Shown piece after piece: positions 19,587 to 29,042 of a stretch of 64,000 nucleotides of DNA. This DNA is from Alphaproteobacteria bacterium (GTDB lineage Bacteria; Pseudomonadota; Alphaproteobacteria; Caulobacterales; Caulobacteraceae), in NCBI GenBank assembly GCA_018826515.1, contig JAHKAM010000029.1, positions 50,814 through 114,813 of the forward strand, in the 5' to 3' direction. The notes below the pieces were generated by a model. It was not told the origin of the DNA. It searched no databases and was given only the letters and a program-made list of their open reading frames with translations. Both the position numbers and the translations under genes were made by a program. Position 1 is the first letter of the stretch; the number at the start of each line of letters is the position of its first letter.

Positions 19587-20009
19587 TCAGCGAAGGCTGA
19601 TGGTCTGGGCAGTCTCGCCCGAGACGGTGAAGCGGGCGCGGTCCCAGCGGGCGGGACCCATATTGCCGACGGCGTTGTTCGAGAAGGCGAATGGCTCGGT
19701 CGGCATGCCGAAGGGGTTGGTGTCCATCTCGCCGTCGCCGTCGATGTCGTGGAAGGCCTTCACGCCGTAGTCGCCGGCGGGGAGGTTCTCGAAGACGGCC
19801 TCGACGGCGCGGCCCGAAGCGCGGACGGCGGCGACGGCGGTCGGCTGGCCGGAGCCGCCGTCGAACGACGACGCCGAGTTGTAGAGGGCGACCATGACCA
19901 TGCCGGTGCGGGCGCCGGTCTCGAAGGTCAGGACGATCCGGCTATCGTCCTGGGCCAGGGCGGGGGCGGCGGAGAGCAGCAGGGCGGCGGCGGCGGCGAA
20001 GCGGATCAT
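19587..20009 (-). CDS. DUF2141 secreted protein
   Basis: A 140-residue protein with a signal peptide (MIRFAAAAALLLSAAPALAQ) followed by a DUF2141 domain: IVLTFETGARTGMVMVALYNS, LPAGDYGVKAFHDIDGDGEMDTNPFGMPTEPFAFSNNA. The Asp-rich loop resembles a calcium-binding turn; proteins of this family are periplasmic and of unknown function. The chosen ATG follows AAAGGGACTTCCGCC; the longer ORF upstream runs into intergenic sequence. It is probably co-transcribed with the carotenoid oxygenase, an arrangement seen with this family in pigment-related loci. Confidence 0.85.
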   Translation of the reverse strand: MIRFAAAAALLLSAAPALAQDDSRIVLTFETGARTGMVMVALYNSASSFDGGSGQPTAVAAVRASGRAVEAVFENLPAGDYGVKAFHDIDGDGEMDTNPFGMPTEPFAFSNNAVGNMGPARWDRARFTVSGETAQTISLR

Positions 20010-20576
20010 GGCGGAAGTCCCTTTGTGTGAGCAGCCCGACGACCGGGCCGTTTCGATGGACCGACCGTGCCGGGCCGCCCCGGCCGCCGCCACGCCGTTT
20101 GCGGGTTCGGGCGGCTGCCGTTCGCGAACGGCGGCGGGTGTTCGTTCGCGAAACGCGGGTGAACAGGTTCTCCCTCCCCTTCATGGGGAGGGACGGCGAA
20201 GCGCAGCGGAGCCCGGGTGGGGAACGCCAGTCCCGCACCGGCCGCGCCCGGCTTCGCAATTCCCCACCCGGATCGCTGCGCGATCGTCCCTCCCCACTTC
20301 GGGGGAGGGAGAACCCTTCAAAAAGCGCGAAAAGCTGTCTTCTCGCCCCTCGGCCTCGGGGACTGGTGCGCCGGACCTGGGACGGTCGGGCGGGTGTGGA
20401 CCGGATTGTCAAAGACCGGGCAGACGACGGCGGGGCCTGTTCGGGCCGCGACCTGGAGAGTCTAACCGGGCGCCGGAGGGGGGATGGCAAATAAATCCCG
20501 CGCCCGCCCTGCAGGGGGCGGGAAGGCACGGTCGGGGGTTCAAGGGGGCGGGAAGATACGGGGCCGGAAGACAGCC
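20010..20576. other. Long intergenic region (567 bases)
   Basis: No convincing gene is seen. ORFs listed here in several frames run through the palindromic element at 20166-20315 and have no recognisable protein features. The part next to the DUF2141 start should hold that gene's promoter. The part from about 20320 to 20576 is GC-rich, contains short direct GGGGGCGGGAAG repeats, and holds nothing else that can be named. Confidence 0.7.
20166..20315. repeat. Palindromic intergenic repeat R1, copy 1
   Basis: A 150-base element with perfect 14-base terminal inverted repeats (GGTTCTCCCTCCCC ... GGGGAGGGAGAACC). Each end is itself a hairpin (CCCTCCCC-TTCAT-GGGGAGGG at the left, CCCTCCCC-ACTTCG-GGGGAGGG at the right). 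Inner arms (GCGCAGCG..CCGGGTGGGGA and its complement) make the whole element one long imperfect palindrome. A second copy is at 38205-38354. No coding capacity; a REP/MITE-like dispersed element. Confidence 0.85.
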
Positions 20577-21185
20577 TCAGCCGCGCGGCGCCGCCTCGGC
20601 CACGAGGGTCCCGGCCGGCGGCGGGGCGAGCAGCGCCCCGGCCGGACGGCGGTCGAACAGCCAGTCGGCCCAGAGGGCGGGCGGCAGGGGCAGGACGCCG
20701 CGGGTGTGATACGGCGCCACGTCGGGGCCGGGCTCGGCGGTCAGCAGGGCGAAGGCGTCGGGCTCGCCGTCGCGGCCCGCGCGCCAGACGGCGGCGAGGG
20801 CCAGAAACCCGCCGTCGGCGCCGCGCAGCCGCCAGCGGGTCTTGGGGTATTTCTCGCCGGTGAATTCATAGAAGCCCGAGGCAGGGACCAGGGCCCGGCC
20901 GGTGGTCTCGCCGTTGCCGATGGCGCGGCCCTCGGAGCGGAAATTGATCACCGGCGGTGGTTTGCCGCCGCCGGGCCGGGCGGGTCCGCGCAGGCCGAAG
21001 CGCAGGGGGACCAGTTCGGCGGCCTCTCCGCTCGCGCGGATCGCCTGGGCGATGTCGGTGGGGCGGACCTCGTCGACCGGCTCGATGTTCGGCAGGCCGC
21101 GCGGAAAGCGCAGCGGGGCGCCGTGGCGGTCGAAGGCCTCGACCAGCTGGGTGACGGAGAACCGGGCTTCATAGGAGGCGCACAT
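20577..21185 (-). CDS. SOS response-associated peptidase (SRAP, HMCES/YedK family)
   Basis: A 202-residue SRAP protein that covalently captures abasic sites in single-stranded DNA through its N-terminal cysteine. Cys2 (MCASYEARF) is exposed after removal of Met1; INFRSE holds the conserved Asn, PASGFYEF the Glu, and PYHTRGVLPL the His, so the active site looks intact. The N-terminus differs from the common MCGRF form. It lies directly behind the small membrane protein gene on the same strand (4 bases between stop and start), so is probably co-transcribed. No LexA box was identified. Confidence 0.9.
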   Translation of the reverse strand: MCASYEARFSVTQLVEAFDRHGAPLRFPRGLPNIEPVDEVRPTDIAQAIRASGEAAELVPLRFGLRGPARPGGGKPPPVINFRSEGRAIGNGETTGRALVPASGFYEFTGEKYPKTRWRLRGADGGFLALAAVWRAGRDGEPDAFALLTAEPGPDVAPYHTRGVLPLPPALWADWLFDRRPAGALLAPPPAGTLVAEAAPRG

Positions 21186-21189
21186 GGGG

Positions 21190-21642
21190 TCAGGCCCGGC
21201 GACCCAGCAGGGCGTGGAAACCGAGGGCGACCAGGGCGCCGAACAGGCCGACGGACAGGGCCAGCAGCGTTTCGGCGTATCCGGGGGCCGTGACCTCGAA
21301 TGAAACGGGCCCGACGGCCCGGATCGCCGCCTGGATGTTCATCCATCCGTAAAGCGCCGCCAGCAGGCCGAGCCCGGCGGAGGCGGCGGCGATGAGCATC
21401 AGCAGCAGGCGGAAGATCGTGGCGGCGCTCCGGACGAACAGGCCGATCACGCCGAGCACGAGAGCGAGGAAGGTCAGCATCTGGGCCAGCATGATCGCCA
21501 ATTTGGCGATGACGCTGGCGTCCATGAACATCGCCGCCGCCGGATAGCCGGGGAGATAGCGGCCCATGAGCCAGGCGAAGGTCCCGGCGGAGGCCGCGAA
21601 GGCGACGGCGGCGAGGATCAGGAGGACGGGCGCGCGTTTCAT
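21190..21642 (-). CDS. Small four-helix membrane protein of unknown function
   Basis: A 150-residue protein with about four hydrophobic segments: residues 4-26, 44-70, 75-98 and 120-143. The ATG at MKRAPVLLILAAV is preferred because the longer ORF begins at TTG with a proline-rich, non-membrane leader. I do not recognise the family. The loose pattern of long helices with small residues is somewhat like ExbB/MotA-type proteins, but the key residues cannot be shown. It is upstream of the SRAP gene in a likely two-gene unit. Confidence 0.65.
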   Translation of the reverse strand: MKRAPVLLILAAVAFAASAGTFAWLMGRYLPGYPAAAMFMDASVIAKLAIMLAQMLTFLALVLGVIGLFVRSAATIFRLLLMLIAAASAGLGLLAALYGWMNIQAAIRAVGPVSFEVTAPGYAETLLALSVGLFGALVALGFHALLGRRA

Positions 21643-21718
21643 GCGGCGGAGGGTGTGGGGTGGAGGGGGGCGGGTCAAGCGGTCCCGGTTCCTTCGCCGG
21701 GATGGCGAAAGGGAGGCG

Positions 21719-22093
21719 CTAGCGCTGCGCCGCCTCGCCCTTGTGTTCGGCCCGGTTCCACGGCCAGCGGCCGTCGATCTCCATCTCCAGCGAGACCGAG
21801 ACGAAGGTGCGGATCACGACGATGGCGGCCAGCAGGCCGACGCTCTCGAAGGTCAGGGGGGCGGTGATGGTGAAGATGATGTCGGCCCCGACCAGCAGTT
21901 CCAGCCCCAGCAGGATGCCGCGCCCCAGATTGGCGCGCAGGCGGTCGTAGGCGCGGCGGCGTTCGCCGGGCCGGACCAGGTCGCGGGCGAAGATGGCGAT
22001 GGCGGTGAGGACGCCCGCGACGATGACGAGCACCCCGGCGATCTCCAGCGCCCGGGCCGCGCCGGCGAGCAGGGGTATGTCGGTGAGGGCCAT
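21719..22093 (-). CDS. DUF1622 membrane protein
   Basis: A 124-residue inner-membrane protein of the DUF1622 type, with three hydrophobic stretches: ALEIAGVLVIVAGVLTAIAIF, LLGLELLVGADIIFTITAPLTFESVGLLAAIVVIRTFVSVSLEME. The motif R..LGRGILLGLELLVGADII followed by IRTFVSVSLEMEI(D/E)GRWPW is characteristic. Function unknown. It stands alone between the SRAP unit and the first GIY-YIG gene, all on the minus strand. Confidence 0.85.
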   Translation of the reverse strand: MALTDIPLLAGAARALEIAGVLVIVAGVLTAIAIFARDLVRPGERRRAYDRLRANLGRGILLGLELLVGADIIFTITAPLTFESVGLLAAIVVIRTFVSVSLEMEIDGRWPWNRAEHKGEAAQR

Positions 22094-22123
22094 GCGGGAG
22101 GAATGGATGGGGCGGGGAAGGGT

Positions 22124-22465
22124 TCAGTCCGGCTCCTCAGGCGGGGTCCAGTTCGGGTCGTTCTCGAGGAACCAGTCGGCGGCGAGGTCCAGCCATTGCG
22201 GATTGTCGCGTTCGATCAGCGCCAGCTTCCAGTCGCGGAGCCATTTCTTGATCCGCTTCTCGCGCCGGATGGCCTCGACCACCCAGGCGTGACGTTCGAA
22301 CCAGAGCAGGCGGGTGCACTCATAATCGTCTGTGAAGCCGGGGAAGGTGTGGGTCTTGTGCTTCCAGGCGCGGGCGAACAGGTTGGCGGACATGCCGGTG
22401 TACAGCGTGCCGTTCCGTCCGCTGCCCATGATGTAGGTGGCGATGAAGGTCCGGTGCGTCCCCAT
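22124..22465 (-). CDS. GIY-YIG nuclease family protein, copy A
   Basis: A 113-residue single GIY-YIG domain (UPF0213/YhbQ-like). The two tyrosines are in TYIMGS and TLYTGM (the YIG motif reads YTG), the catalytic Arg in NLFARAWKHK, the metal-binding Glu in VVEAIRREKRIKKW, and NPQWLDL holds the conserved Asn, so nuclease activity is possible. It is about 91% identical (103/113) to the copy at 23250-23591, with a near-identical upstream leader and the same 173-base palindrome 25 bases before the start. Physiological target unknown. Confidence 0.88.
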   Translation of the reverse strand: MGTHRTFIATYIMGSGRNGTLYTGMSANLFARAWKHKTHTFPGFTDDYECTRLLWFERHAWVVEAIRREKRIKKWLRDWKLALIERDNPQWLDLAADWFLENDPNWTPPEEPD

Positions 22466-22490
22466 GCGTGCAACCTATCCGTTTTTTCTT

Positions 22491-22663
22491 CTTTCGTCAT
22501 CCTCCGGCGAGCGCAGCGAGACCGGGGGACCCAGCGGCGCCGAAGGCGACCTGTTCACGCACGATGTTCGCCGGCTGAGTCCGCGACAGGTTCGCGCTCT
22601 CGCGCGCCGCTGGGTCCCCCGGTCTGCGCCGCGAAGACGCGGCTTGCCGGAGGATGACGAAAG
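22491..22663. repeat. Palindromic intergenic repeat R2, copy A
   Basis: A 173-base element with perfect 18-base terminal inverted repeats (CTTTCGTCATCCTCCGGC and its complement) and a second perfect 22-base inner pair (AGACCGGGGGACCCAGCGGC... and complement). A GAGTC site (22577-22581) lies exactly at the midpoint. The same element, same length, occurs at 23653-23825. The inverted-repeat layout with a GANTC site recalls the CIR elements reported in Caulobacter crescentus. It sits between the start of GIY-YIG copy A and the start of the GrpB-family gene. Confidence 0.9.
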
Positions 22664-22723
22664 GAAAGGGGCACGGAGCGGGGTCGCGCTTGACCCCGCC
22701 CTCCCCGCTCCGGATCATGGCGC

Positions 22724-23248
22724 ATGCCCAGACCCGTCGCGCTCGCACCCCATGATCCGCAGTGGGCCGTTTGGGCGGCGGCGCTGATCGCCGACCTGCG
22801 GGCGGCCGCGCCGGGCGCTTTCACGGCCCTGCATCACATCGGCTCGACCGCCGTGCCGGGGCTGGCGGCCAAGCCGGTGATCGACCTGCTGGGCGAGGCC
22901 GACAGTCTGGCGGCGATCGCGGCGGCGCGGCCGGCGCTGGAGGCGCTGGGCTGGCGTTGGCGCGGCGAGAACGGCGCGGCCGGGCGGCGGTATTTGACTT
23001 GGGAGGATCCGAAGACGGGCGAGCGGGCCGCCCATCTGCATGGGCATGCGGCGGGGGATCCGATGATCCCCTGGCATCTGGCGTTCCGGGACCGGCTGAG
23101 GGCCGAGCCGGAGACGGCGGAGGCCTATGCGCGGGAGAAGGCGCGGTGCGCGGTGCTGCATCCGCGGGACAGCGGGGCCTATGCGGCGTGCAAGAAGGCG
23201 TGGACGGATGGGGTGGCGGCGGAGGCGGTGCGGCGCCTGGGCTTGTGA
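22724..23248 (+). CDS. GrpB family (UPF0157) protein
   Basis: A 174-residue GrpB-like protein of the nucleotidyltransferase fold. The diagnostic core is HHIGSTAVPGLAAKPVIDLLGE (about residues 38-60), with GS as in nucleotidyltransferases and Asp near 57; YLTWEDPKTGERAAHLHG and the tail AVLHPRDSGAYAACKKAW fit the family. Biochemical activity is not established; some relatives are fused to dephospho-CoA kinase. It lies between the two GIY-YIG copies, reading opposite to both, its stop 1 base from that of copy B. Confidence 0.88.
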   Translation: MPRPVALAPHDPQWAVWAAALIADLRAAAPGAFTALHHIGSTAVPGLAAKPVIDLLGEADSLAAIAAARPALEALGWRWRGENGAAGRRYLTWEDPKTGERAAHLHGHAAGDPMIPWHLAFRDRLRAEPETAEAYAREKARCAVLHPRDSGAYAACKKAWTDGVAAEAVRRLGL

Positions 23249-23249
23249 T

Positions 23250-23591
23250 TCAGTCCGGCTCTTCGGGCGGGACCCAGTTCGGATCGTTCTCCAGATACCA
23301 GTCGGCGGCGAGGTCCAGCCACTGCGGGTTCTCCCGCTCGATCAGCGCCAGCTTCCAGTCGCGCAGCCATTTCTTGATCCGCTTCTCGCGTGGGATGGCC
23401 TCGACCACCCAGGCGTGACGCTCGAACCAGAGCAGGCGGGTGCAGTCGTGATCGTCCGTGAAGCCGGGAAAGCCGTGGGTCTTGTGCTTCCAGACCCGGG
23501 CGAACAGGTTGGAAGTCATGCCGGTGTAAAGCGTCCCGTTCCGTCCGCTGCCCATGATGTAGGTGGCGATGAAGGTCCGGTGCGTCCCCAT
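23250..23591 (-). CDS. GIY-YIG nuclease family protein, copy B
   Basis: A 113-residue GIY-YIG domain protein differing from copy A at about 10 positions (for example SAN to TSN, RAW to RVW, IRREK to IPREK). All presumed catalytic residues are kept, so both copies look under selection and not decaying. The 25-base leader before the ATG matches copy A apart from a few bases, then the R2 palindrome begins. This indicates duplication of gene and element together, or insertion of one unit twice. Confidence 0.88.
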   Translation of the reverse strand: MGTHRTFIATYIMGSGRNGTLYTGMTSNLFARVWKHKTHGFPGFTDDHDCTRLLWFERHAWVVEAIPREKRIKKWLRDWKLALIERENPQWLDLAADWYLENDPNWVPPEEPD

Positions 23592-23616
23592 GTGTGCAAC
23601 CTATACGTTTCTTCCC

Positions 23617-23652
23617 CTTTCGTCATCCTCCGGCGAGCGGAGCGATCCCCCA
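23617..23652. repeat. Partial R2 end, directly repeated before copy B
   Basis: The first 28 bases of R2 (CTTTCGTCATCCTCCGGCGAGCGGAGCGA), then TCCCCCA, occur directly in front of full R2 copy B and repeat its beginning. It looks like a truncated element or a slippage/insertion scar. It is absent at copy A. Confidence 0.8.
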
Positions 23653-23825
23653 CTTTCGTCATCCTCCGGCGAGCGGAGCGAGACCGGGGGACCCAGCGGC
23701 GCCGAAGGCGACCTGTTCACGCACGCGGCCGGCCGACGGAGTCCGCGACAGGTTCGCGCTCGCGCGCGCCGCTGGGTCCCCCGGTCTGCGCCGCGAAGAC
23801 GCGGCTTGCCGGAGGATGACGAAAG
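23653..23825. repeat. Palindromic intergenic repeat R2, copy B
   Basis: 173 bases, same length and arms as copy A: 18-base perfect ends and 22-base inner arms. The central loop differs from copy A (CACGCGGCCGGCCGACG against CACGATGTTCGCCGGCT), yet GAGTC at 23739-23743 is kept at the exact midpoint. It lies in the clpB 3' region between the GIY-YIG copy B start and the clpB stop. Confidence 0.9.
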
Positions 23826-23944
23826 GGGGGGGGCGGGTGGTGGAAGCGGCGAAGCCGCCCCCGGACGGTCGACCACACCCTTTGACGCTTCGCGCCGCCC
23901 TTCGGGTCGCGCCAGAACGACGGCTGCGCCGCCGTGCGCTCAAG

Positions 23945-23965
23945 CCCTCTCCCAATGGGAGAGGG
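23945..23965 (-). terminator. Hairpin behind clpB
   Basis: CCCTCTCCC-ATT-GGGAGAGGG on the minus strand: a perfect 9-base stem with a 3-base loop, 8 bases after the clpB stop. There is no T-run, so it may be a transcript-end hairpin or one half of another palindromic repeat (the CCCTCTCCCAATGGGAGAGGG motif is common in such elements). Confidence 0.5.
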
Positions 23966-23972
23966 GCAGCCG

Positions 23973-26561
<2,589 letters not shown>

Positions 26562-26641
26562 GGCGTGTCCCCTGATCAGGCGGAGTGTGCGCCCAAGCAC
26601 GCCCTTTCAGGAAGCGACGCCTTGAGCCGACGCAAATCTGG

Positions 26642-26661
26642 GTGTGGCGATCACGCCACAC
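26642..26661. promoter_or_regulatory. Palindrome between the second receptor and clpB, possible heat-shock promoter region
   Basis: GTGTGGCG-ATCA-CGCCACAC is a perfect 8-base inverted repeat about 80-100 bases before clpB. On the minus strand CTTGTGT-N15-CCCAGATT spans it, loosely like a sigma32 promoter (CTTGAAA...CCCCATNT). It could equally be a transcript-end hairpin of the receptor gene, although no T-run follows. Confidence 0.3.
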
Positions 26662-26683
26662 AAGGGGTCCGCGCCCGTCGCGA

Positions 26684-28921
26684 TCAGCTTCCCGTCGTCG
26701 GGGCGGTGAAGTCGAACTGCTCCGGCCGCCGCTGGCCCGAGCCGAAGCTCCAGGTCAGGCCGATATAGGCCGCGCGCCCGCCGAAGATCTGGCTGGTGCG
26801 GTCGGTGAAGGTCGGGGTCTGGAGGGTGGTGACCGAGCCGAACTCGTCGAAGACGTCGCGGACCGTGGCCTGGAAGGACCAGTCCTGGTTGATCTTCCGG
26901 CGGTAGCCGAAATTGACCAGGGTCGACTGTTCGCGCACGCCCTGGGCCAGCAGCTGGTCGCCGGCCCAGATGCCGGAGAACTGGACGAAGTCGTTCTCGG
27001 TCGGCTGCCAGTTGAGGGTCAGACGGCCCGAGACGCTCTCGCCCGCGCTGTCGGAGGCCCCGGCGAGGCCGGCGGCGTCGATCTCCTGCCGGAAGGCGTT
27101 GATGCTGGCGTTGTAGCGCAGGGTCGAATGCAGCTGGCCGTTGGCCACCAGCTCCACGCCCATGGCGGTGCTGGAGCCGAGGTTCTCGGGCCGGGTCAGG
27201 AAGACGCCGCCGCCGATGTCGGTGGTGACCGGGGTGAAGGCGTCAGTGGTGTCGCGATAGTAGAGGGTGGCCTGGTAGAAGGCCGGGGCGACGCGCTTCT
27301 GCCAGGTCAGTTCGAAGGAATCCGTCTCCTGCGGCAGCAGGTCGGGATTGCCCGAGCGGTAGTTGAGGTTGTCCTGGTAGGTCAGGAAGGGGTTGAGGTC
27401 CTGGGGGCCGGGCCGCTGGATGCGCCGGCTGAAGCTGCCGCGCAGGCTCTCGCCCTCGCCCAGGGCATACTGCAGGTGCATCGTCGGATAGGCGCGGAAA
27501 TAGTCGTTGGACCGCTGGATATTGGTCGTGACCTGGTCGAGGTCGATGTTGGCCTGTTCCAGCCGCAGGCCGAACTGGCCCGACAGGTTCTCGCCGAACG
27601 GCCGTTCGAAGGTGGCGTAGAGGGCGTGAACCTGCTGGTCGACGTGGAACTCGTTGGAGACGATGGGGTCGGGGGTCAGGCTGGTCGGCGCCGGGCCGCG
27701 GGCGACGAAATTGTCGAGCTCGAGGTTTGAGGCCTGCAGCTCATAGCCGGCGCGCAGGCGGCCGCCGTCGGCCATGGGGCGGACATAGGCGCTGGTGACG
27801 CCCAGCTGGTTCTGGCGGTTGCGGTTCTCGATCGTCTCATAGGTCAGCGGCGCGGCGGGGATGCGCTGGTCGACCTCGGTGTCGAAGCCGAAAACGAAGC
27901 GGTTGCGGTCGAAGCGGACCTCATTCGACCATTCGTGGCCCTGGTCGTCGAAGCGACGCAGCAGCCGGGTCGAGCCGCCCGAGAAGGTGCCCGAGAAGCC
28001 GCCCCCGGAGTTGCGGGTGTAGTCGACGGCCAGGCCGCCCCCGGCCGCGTCGGCCTGGTACAGGTCGACCGCGTCGGCGAAGCTGTCGACGTCGACGTGG
28101 CGGACATCGCCGGTCAGCTGGGTCCTGTCGTCGATATTGTGCTCGGCCGCGAGGCGGACGAAGACATTGTCGGAATCGCCCTCGATGTCCTGGGTCTGGC
28201 GCGCCTCGAGGAACTGGCCCGAGCCGGCGTCGAAGCGGGTGCGGACCCGTTCGATCTCCTGGAGGAAGGCGTCGTGGCGCAGGCCGATGTCGGCCGTGAG
28301 GGTCGTCTTGCCAATCACATGGGCGATGTTGCCGCCGAAATTCCAGCGGCCGCCGTCGCCGATATTGGCGCGCAGCGAGCCGGTGGTGGTCGCGCCCTGA
28401 CGCACGACATTGGGCTTGGAGATCAGGTTGATCACCCCGCCGGAGCCCTCGGGGCTGTAGGCGGCGGACGGGTTGGTCATCACCTCGATGCGGGCGTACT
28501 GGCTGGCCGGAATCTGCTGCACCAGCTGGCCGCGGCTGGGGCCGTTGAACTGGGTCGAGGGACGGCCGTCGACGAGGATGGTGACATTGGAATCGCCGCG
28601 CAGGCTGACGTTGCCGTCGGGATCGACCTCGACCGAGGGCACGTTGCGCAGGGCCTCGGCCAGGGTCCCGGTCTGGGCCTGAAGATCGTCGGCGAGGCTG
28701 TAGCTGATCGAGTCGATCGAGGTGCGGACGTCGTTCGGGCGGGCGGTGACGACGACGTCGTCGAGCGCCCCGGCCTCTTCTTCCGCGGCCGGCGGCTGGG
28801 CCCCGGGCTCCTGCGCGGGCGGGGTTTGCGGGGTCGCCGCGGGCGTCGGCGTCTGGGCCATGGCCGCGCCGGACACGGTGGCGAGGGAGACGCCGACCAG
28901 AAGCATGATCTTGAGGGACAT
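26684..28921 (-). CDS. TonB-dependent receptor, outer-membrane beta-barrel family 3 type
   Basis: A 745-residue outer-membrane protein: signal peptide MSLKIMLLVGVSLATVSGAAMAQ, a Pro/Ala/Gln/Glu-rich linker, TonB-box-like ALDDVVVTARP, a plug domain (LAEALRNVPSVEVDPDGNVSLRGDSNVTILVDGRPS, IEVMTNPSAAYSPEGSGGVINLIS), then a long barrel ending YIGLTWSFGSGQRRPEQFDF. The short plug and this ending match receptors with a PF14905-type barrel. Ligand unknown. It is upstream of clpB on the same strand, but with a 120-base gap and no evident functional link. Confidence 0.9.
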   Translation of the reverse strand: MSLKIMLLVGVSLATVSGAAMAQTPTPAATPQTPPAQEPGAQPPAAEEEAGALDDVVVTARPNDVRTSIDSISYSLADDLQAQTGTLAEALRNVPSVEVDPDGNVSLRGDSNVTILVDGRPSTQFNGPSRGQLVQQIPASQYARIEVMTNPSAAYSPEGSGGVINLISKPNVVRQGATTTGSLRANIGDGGRWNFGGNIAHVIGKTTLTADIGLRHDAFLQEIERVRTRFDAGSGQFLEARQTQDIEGDSDNVFVRLAAEHNIDDRTQLTGDVRHVDVDSFADAVDLYQADAAGGGLAVDYTRNSGGGFSGTFSGGSTRLLRRFDDQGHEWSNEVRFDRNRFVFGFDTEVDQRIPAAPLTYETIENRNRQNQLGVTSAYVRPMADGGRLRAGYELQASNLELDNFVARGPAPTSLTPDPIVSNEFHVDQQVHALYATFERPFGENLSGQFGLRLEQANIDLDQVTTNIQRSNDYFRAYPTMHLQYALGEGESLRGSFSRRIQRPGPQDLNPFLTYQDNLNYRSGNPDLLPQETDSFELTWQKRVAPAFYQATLYYRDTTDAFTPVTTDIGGGVFLTRPENLGSSTAMGVELVANGQLHSTLRYNASINAFRQEIDAAGLAGASDSAGESVSGRLTLNWQPTENDFVQFSGIWAGDQLLAQGVREQSTLVNFGYRRKINQDWSFQATVRDVFDEFGSVTTLQTPTFTDRTSQIFGGRAAYIGLTWSFGSGQRRPEQFDFTAPTTGS

Positions 28922-29042
28922 ATCGGGGATCCGGAGCGGCGGCGGGACAGGGGGACAGCTTTAACCGCGACTTAAAATCAGCTGTGCCGTTTCGCCAGTT
29001 ACATCTTGGTCATGCTCGGGGCGACAGTTGGGTGGGGTTCCC

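Noticed and set aside
20027-20494. ORFs in the 20.0-20.6 kb intergenic region
   Set aside because: They run through repeat R1 and its hairpins and show no protein features.
22124-23591. GIY-YIG genes as group I intron or homing endonucleases
   Set aside because: They are single-domain UPF0213-type proteins in ordinary intergenic positions; no intron structure or interrupted gene was seen.
22491-23825. R2 repeats considered as a CRISPR array
   Set aside because: There are only two full copies and they are 1 kb apart with genes between; they are long palindromes, not short direct repeats with spacers.
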